This document shows positions 59,241 to 64,000 of a stretch of 64,000 nt of DNA, piece by piece. The DNA is from Ctena decussata (taxonomy: Eukaryota > Mollusca > Bivalvia > Lucinida > Lucinidae): NCBI GenBank assembly GCA_963989385.1, contig OZ022503.1:51210858-51274857 (forward strand), read 5' to 3'. The notes under the pieces are model-generated. The model was not told the DNA's origin. It ran no database searches and was given only the letters and a program-made list of their open reading frames with translations. The position numbers were made by a program, and so were the translations under genes. Numbering within the stretch: position 1 is the first letter of the stretch; the number at the start of each line of letters is the position of its first letter.

Positions 59241-60397
59241 TGGAAAAGAAAGAGTTACGACGAAGGCCAAAGCTATATGTGCTGTATGAGGAAGACCATG
59301 GCCTTCACCGTAAAGTTGTTGATAGTTTTACAGAATATCTACAGAACCATTGCTATTGCGATGTTATGCCTGGACATCTCCATTTTGAGACAACATGGGC
59401 GCATGAAGACATTCAAAATGCTGATTACGTCATAATAGTTAATTCTAAGTTAGCATATGGCATTTATAAAAGTCTTCTGAATACAAATCGGGGACTCACA
59501 GAAGATGGGTCTTCAGGAAATGTTATGGTTCCAGGGATCAACTGTATCTTGCGGAGGTTTCTTCAAGGGCCCATGTATGATAAAATAGTAATGGTATACT
59601 TTGAGTACACGCATGAGGACTACATTATACCAAATATATGTCCCGGATACAACTACCAGCTCATGAAAAATTTTACTGAATTGCTAATGTACATACATAA
59701 GCTTAAAAGGACTGACAACCTTGAGCAATACGACCTGCCACTAGATGGAAAATATTACTTAAAACCAACGGGGAAAATTTTACAAAATGAAATTAGAAAT
59801 GCAGCTGAATATGAAAGACAAAATCCTGACGGGTTCATCTACACATGTCCGTATTTACGGTCTTTTTCAAACGCAAGTGACGAAAGTGGTTTCGTTTCTG
59901 GCCTTCAGCAGGAACCAATCTTTCATGACTTTGCCCCTTCGCATGTTCAGGACAACATGGATTTCGCCTGTCGAAATCTTATTCCATTAACGCTACCGGT
60001 GTTTACGGAATATAGCAAAACTACACATCCTGGCTTGCCGCCACAAAGTTTTCGACCATACGTTTACAGTGGCCAAGCTAGAAATTATCAAGGAAGTCAA
60101 TTTGCTTTAGAAAATGGAGGTCAGCGGAATTACATTGCATGTATGTCTAATGAAACACCCGAATCTGCAGATACCGGGGTCCAATTTGAGTTTTTCCCTC
60201 CCGATGACGATATAAGTGAATTTGAAACTGCCAGCGTGTCACAAAGTGAACAAATGATGAAAATAAATGCCAGATACTCAGGAGCTGAAGATGACAAAAA
60301 AGGATATGACTGGAAACAAGATTTGTCTTTACTGTGTGTGCAAAGTGGCGAAACACCGTTTTCAGATTCTGAAAGTTTAGGAGAAGAGAGTTTATAA
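59241..60397 (+). CDS. IL-17 receptor-like gene, terminal exon H: cytoplasmic SEFIR domain and tail
   Basis: The acceptor is ttttcctttcag; TG completes a Val codon with exon G; 384 residues then run to TAA at 60395-60397. The SEFIR fold (TIR-related, found in IL-17 receptors and CIKS/Act1) begins at RRRPKLYVLYEEDHGLHRKV, the box-1-like strand and helix. It continues with the helix DSFTEYLQNHCYCDV, the strand NADYVIIVNSKLAYGIYKSL and the late strand DKIVMVYFEYTHEDYIIPNI. These correspond to the 'RPKVFLCYS', 'SQFIIVVCSK' and 'KFIAVYFDYS' strands of vertebrate IL-17RD-type proteins. A tail of about 200 residues follows, acidic near its end (PPDDDISEFE, SDSESLGEESL). By family knowledge it would recruit Act1-like adaptors through SEFIR-SEFIR contacts. 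The single-exon SEFIR and the position after a transmembrane exon make identity secure; orthology to one vertebrate paralogue does not follow. Confidence 0.93.
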
Positions 60398-60728
60398 ATT
60401 TTTATAACTACTCTATTGATACATTTGTTCAAATAATTATACAGTTAGGCCAACCAGAGCCCGGTTGTTCAAAGCATTGTTTTAACGAAGTCGTTAGTCA
60501 GTGATTCGTTAAGTGTTCCGGAACACTTTAAATCAAGAAAACTCATATTTTTTGCTGAAGCTTACACTGTAAAAGCTCCGCAAATTTTTCAGCAAAACGT
60601 TTGAAATTTAAACGTCTCGTTATGGTGGAATAGGACAAAAACAAAATTTTCAGTTTTCTAGTCAAACAATATATCATTAAAAACTTCAGTCATTTGTGAC
60701 TCACTAAATGACTTTCTTTTGAAGGTGA

Positions 60729-60857
60729 AATAAACAATTCCTATTTCAATGACGTCGTGAAAATGGATGGTTTGACGTTTTTTGCGCAAAATTTATAGCT
60801 CTCAGATATCCGCATTAATTGACATTGCTCTGCAGTCCGTTATGATATTGAAATAAA
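60729..60857 (+). terminator. Candidate poly(A) signals of the receptor gene, within a transposon
   Basis: AATAAA at 60729-60734 and 60852-60857 are the first two after the stop codon at 60397. The 63 unique bases before the long-TIR element contain none. The receptor mRNA therefore probably ends in transposon sequence, or uses a variant signal (aataat near 60435). Confidence 0.45.
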
Positions 60858-62358
60858 TTCCATACCAAAAGTAGTGTCATTAAGAGTTTCATAAAGTTGT
60901 GCTGTACTTTCTGCACAATCTCTACGCATTACGAGTAAATTGACGCAAACATTAATTGTCATAAGCTGTTGAAATTTCACATTTTTCACGTTAAAACTGA
61001 AAAAGAAAAAAAAAAACGTGTCCGAAAAATATATCTCAAATTTTAATGTTTTAATGAAATGTTAAGTTGGAATATTGATGAAAAAAATTTAGCGTGTAAA
61101 TATTTCTCAAAGTAGATTTTTGAAACCATACCCCCTGTTCAGATAACGTCGATTTTTAAGCGTGAAACTAAATTGAGCTCTAAGAGCGGTTTCCGTCATA
61201 TCTATTAATTTCGATAAAACAATGTCGAGTTATTCTAGAAAATCTATGAAAATGAAAAACGAAAAAAATCAAAGAAATATCTCATTCAGTTTTCTAGACA
61301 GAAGAGATCAAACAGGTCAGGGGCTCATTTCCCCGGTTTTGCTGTTTTCGGAAGTAATTGACGTCGCGAATATGCGGTTCGTAAGAATTCAATAACGGGA
61401 CGTCACGTTACGCAAAAAAAAAAATCATGGCAAAATGAACCCCTGATGCATTGAAGTCTTCCTTACTGGAAGACAGAATAAGATATTAATTCAGGTTTTT
61501 CGTTTTTCGTATCGTTATATTCTCTAAAAGAAATCATAATTGTTTTACTAGAAACAAAACGTTTACTCAAAAACGTTCATAGGAATAGTCTCCCTTTGAC
61601 GTTGCAAGAAAGGGCATCATCGGAACAGGGGGTATAGTTAAACAAATATACCATGTGAAAAATTTGCATTGTGAAAACTAAAAATTATTTCAAATGTCGC
61701 AGTAGTGTTTTATTGCTCCACTCTGTCTTTTCTCTGTCCTCTTCCTACCCTTTCTCCCTATGGTGCCGTTGGTGTTTCCTATTACCCATCGGGTAATAGC
61801 AGTACTGCTAAAACCGGTGAAAGAGTAACCGTTCTTGACAGATTGTCATGTTTTGCAAACAACTTTTAAAATACACCAATTGAACCGTGTTTTATTGCAA
61901 TTTTGAAGGATGTATGTTGTTAGATTGGGTGTGGTTGGTCAGTTCTAACCCGTGCCTTGCATGCTAACTTTGCACGTCACTTTGAGCGCGAAATTACCAC
62001 TCCGAGCGCAGTTGGCCAGTGTTCTTGAAAGAGTGAGGATGTCATCTCCTCTCTATCTATGTAAACCTTCTTAGTTCTTTCACAGAACTTTAGAAATATT
62101 TATTTAAACCAGGTATGTGAATTATTACATTTCGTTGTTTCTGAATTTTAACCTGGTATTTATTAGAATTATTTTCTAGAATTTGTCTTTGTGGAATAAC
62201 TTGAAGTCTCAATGCAGAGTACTTTGAATTACTCTAGCAAATTAAGTTGAGTGCCTGAGACTTCATTATTCTTACATTACATACTATTCTCATATTAATA
62301 TAGACGTGCAGGTTTCACTAAGAATTGTTATGCTAGGTGTGAGAGAGGAAATTGGAAT

Positions 62359-62430
62359 TTGGTAGTCTAGTAGGTTAATGGCTTATGTGAGCCAGGGTAA
62401 AAGGTTTGAACCCTGTTTGAGGCATAATAT
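62359..62430 (+). mobile_element. tRNA-derived SINE head, decayed
   Basis: A box tagtctagtagg (62362) and B box ggtttgaaccc (62403) at tRNA-like spacing, inside the long-TIR element. The body beyond matches no other copy here. Confidence 0.5.
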
Positions 62431-63299
62431 TCCAGTTTATGTTGTATCGGTCTGTGCATTTAGTTTCAGTGGCATTATTTTGCCCATGAACCGATATTTT
62501 TCAGTAGAGTTGGTGTATTTATTCCATTGGCCTGGGTGTGATTCATGTATAAAGTTTGTAAATAGTTTTAAGTGCATAAATACAATAAGTTGTGGGATTT
62601 TCGGCCCAGAATTTATTAAGTCGACACATAAACAGTTTCATTACTGAAACGTTTCATTAAATGTTGTTTTGTATTGGTAATGTGGTGCAATTTGTAGTGT
62701 CTGTATTGTAATATTGTTTTGTTGTAGGATACCCTTTTTAACTGTCTGCATAAATATCAACTATCATCAACTATCTTCCTTGTCTGTTGACTACCAAAAA
62801 GAGTCTTGTGCGACACAAATATTACACGTCAACATATTTCGATAAAACATATCAAAATTTCAGATATATTTTTCGGAGACGTTTTTTTCTATTTAAGCGT
62901 TTATGTAAAATTAAGCAATATTCGATAGCTAATGAAAGGCCATATTTGCCTAAATCAGTACAAAATGCGGAAATAGTTGAAAAAAGTAATAACATATCTT
63001 TAAAGGCCTCTTAACGGCTCGCACTTTGGTATGACATGTATTGCAATATCTTTACGGACAAAAAACAAATGCGAAAATCATATAAAAACGAGCGCTATTT
63101 ATTTTGCATAAAAACACGTCAAACCCCCACATTTTCATGACGTCATAGAAAAAGAATGAGTTGTTTCACACTTAAAAGAAAGTCATTTCGGAATTTAGAA
63201 AGTGCTGAACTTCTTGATCATTGTTCTTTTACACGAAAACTGAAAATTTGGTTTTGTCCTATTCCACCTTAACTAACGACGTCTTTAGTTTTGAACAAC

Positions 63300-63450
63300 T
63301 GGGGCCGAGTGCACAAAGGAGGCGTAAGCTACGCCGGCATAGGTTACGAATGTCGGCGCAACTAAGTCAATCTTGCGACTGTGTTAAAATCCAAGTGCAC
63401 GAAGCAGGCGTAAGTCAGGCGTAGTTGCGACTAGAGTACGACTAGCGTAG
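63300..63450. repeat. Direct repeat 'gtgcac(a/g)aag(g/c)aggcgtaag'
   Basis: gagtgcacaaaggaggcgta ag (63308) and aagtgcacgaagcaggcgta ag (63393) about 85 bp apart, with inverted cttacgcc-type words between. A fragment of an unrecognised palindromic repeat. Confidence 0.5.
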
Positions 63451-63826
63451 TGCTCTCAAATAAAATTAGCACGTGTGTTTGATGAATGGTTTTCTTACAT
63501 GATATGAGCCGCGTTAGGCATAAAGGTTGCTTAAGGCATCTGCAAACAGACAAGACTGAAACCAGTCTGTGAGTCCGTGATTTTAGATAGATCCTTCACT
63601 TTGAACCTGTAAAGTCCTTAAGTTCCATGCATAGTCTTCAGACTGGTATGGTATGATTCTGGTATGAGCCTCTGATGTTCGCATATGGCACATGTACCTT
63701 TTTGCATGTTATGGATCAATTATAAATCTGCACGACATATTTTAATCTTTTGTTGTTTTTCTTTTTCTTTAAAACTGATGTTCATTATAACACTTTCAAA
63801 CGTGCATGTGCCTTTGAGTTAAGATA
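63451..63826. other. No recognised feature before the LINE fragment
   Basis: AT-rich; may be part of the decayed LINE upstream of its reverse transcriptase, but no frame supports that. Confidence 0.4.
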
Positions 63827-64000
63827 ATGAAATATCAAAAAAAGAAGCTATACTGTACATTTATAGACTTCCAAAGAGCATTCGACACGGTATGGAGAGA
63901 GGGGCTATGGGTAAAAATACTGACACATAAAATCAGAGGGAAATGCTTCAATATAATATATAATTTATATCAGAATATCAAGTCCTGCGTATTTGTAAAT
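63827..64000 (+). CDS. Non-LTR retrotransposon (LINE) reverse transcriptase fragment, cut by window end
   Basis: One open frame runs from an ATG at 63827 to the end of the window (58 codons). It includes KLYCTFIDFQRAFDTVWREG and continues with GLWVKIL...NIIYNLYQNIKSCVFVN. The 'FIDF.(K/R)AFD.V' block is RT motif A of LINE reverse transcriptases, with its catalytic aspartate in FIDF, followed by the usual 'VWREGLW.KL' helix. A TGA lies four codons before the ATG, and no endonuclease domain is visible upstream, so the copy is 5'-truncated or broken here. Jockey/CR1-like clades share this motif; the clade cannot be decided from 58 residues. Confidence 0.85.
   Translation, partial: MKYQKKKLYCTFIDFQRAFDTVWREGLWVKILTHKIRGKCFNIIYNLYQNIKSCVFVN

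Larger units (their letters stand above)
60461..63304. mobile_element. Long-TIR element (~2.85 kb) immediately 3' of the receptor gene
   Basis: Left end cggttgttcaaagcattg and right end (inverted) cagttgttcaaaactaaag. The inverted similarity extends about 370 bp inward: ggtggaataggacaaaaaca, aaatgactttcttttgaagg, atgacgtcgtgaaaatg, ggtttgacgttttttgcgca all have inverted partners at 63.07-63.27 kb. It carries AATAAA at 60729 and 60852 and nested TIR pieces (61122-61640, ends ataccccctgttc; 61317-61447, ends tcaggggctcattt). No transposase. Confidence 0.78.

Noticed and set aside
62378..62647. 89-codon open frame
   Set aside because: It starts inside a tRNA-like SINE head within a transposon and has no recognisable domain.

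Overview
The window looks like nuclear DNA of an invertebrate, most likely a bivalve mollusc. It is AT-rich, has very low coding density, large introns, tRNA-derived SINEs, many palindromic miniature elements (MITEs), and one multi-exon interleukin-17-receptor-like gene with a SEFIR domain. The species cannot be told from the sequence alone. I see no operons, prokaryotic genes or CRISPR array.

The one well-supported host gene is on the + strand. Eight coding exons (10542-10685, 14482-14603, 15725-15866, 16681-16853, 21580-21627, 22350-22428, 32308-32790, 59241-60397) have consensus or near-consensus splice sites, and their reading phases join without a break. Together they give the extracellular IL-17R-type region with its N-terminus missing, a Ser/Thr-rich stalk with three repeats, one transmembrane helix, and a cytoplasmic SEFIR domain with an acidic tail. 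The 5' exons (signal peptide and start codon) were not found in the window.

Everything else is repeats. 1-9.9 kb holds nested inverted repeats sharing a centre near 5.45 kb, plus TIR elements. 9.9-32.3 kb is the 5' intron set, packed with palindromic MITEs (family A about 240 bp; family B with TA duplications; ACGTC-rich and TTGATTCAAC-rich families ending in CCCAGCAG), SINEs, pogo-like and Tc1/mariner-like TIR elements, and an array rich in nuclear-receptor half-site-like motifs. The last intron (32.8-59.2 kb) holds the most striking object: an inverted-repeat structure of about 21 kb (33.03-54.08 kb). Its arms have a unique outer part and about 5 kb of tandem 70-bp monomers, each monomer being self-complementary, around an 8.5 kb loop. 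This is the architecture of a giant foldback element. 54-59 kb has more MITEs and an interrupted minisatellite. A 2.85 kb long-TIR element begins about 60 bp after the stop codon and probably supplies the poly(A) signal. The window ends inside a LINE reverse transcriptase.

The repeats and the gene touch at several points. Palindromic MITEs lie 12, 14, 20 and 30 nt from four splice sites of the receptor. A transcript not spliced after the transmembrane exon would stop inside a MITE and encode a membrane receptor without SEFIR. If the last intron is transcribed whole it would contain kilobases of potential double-stranded RNA.
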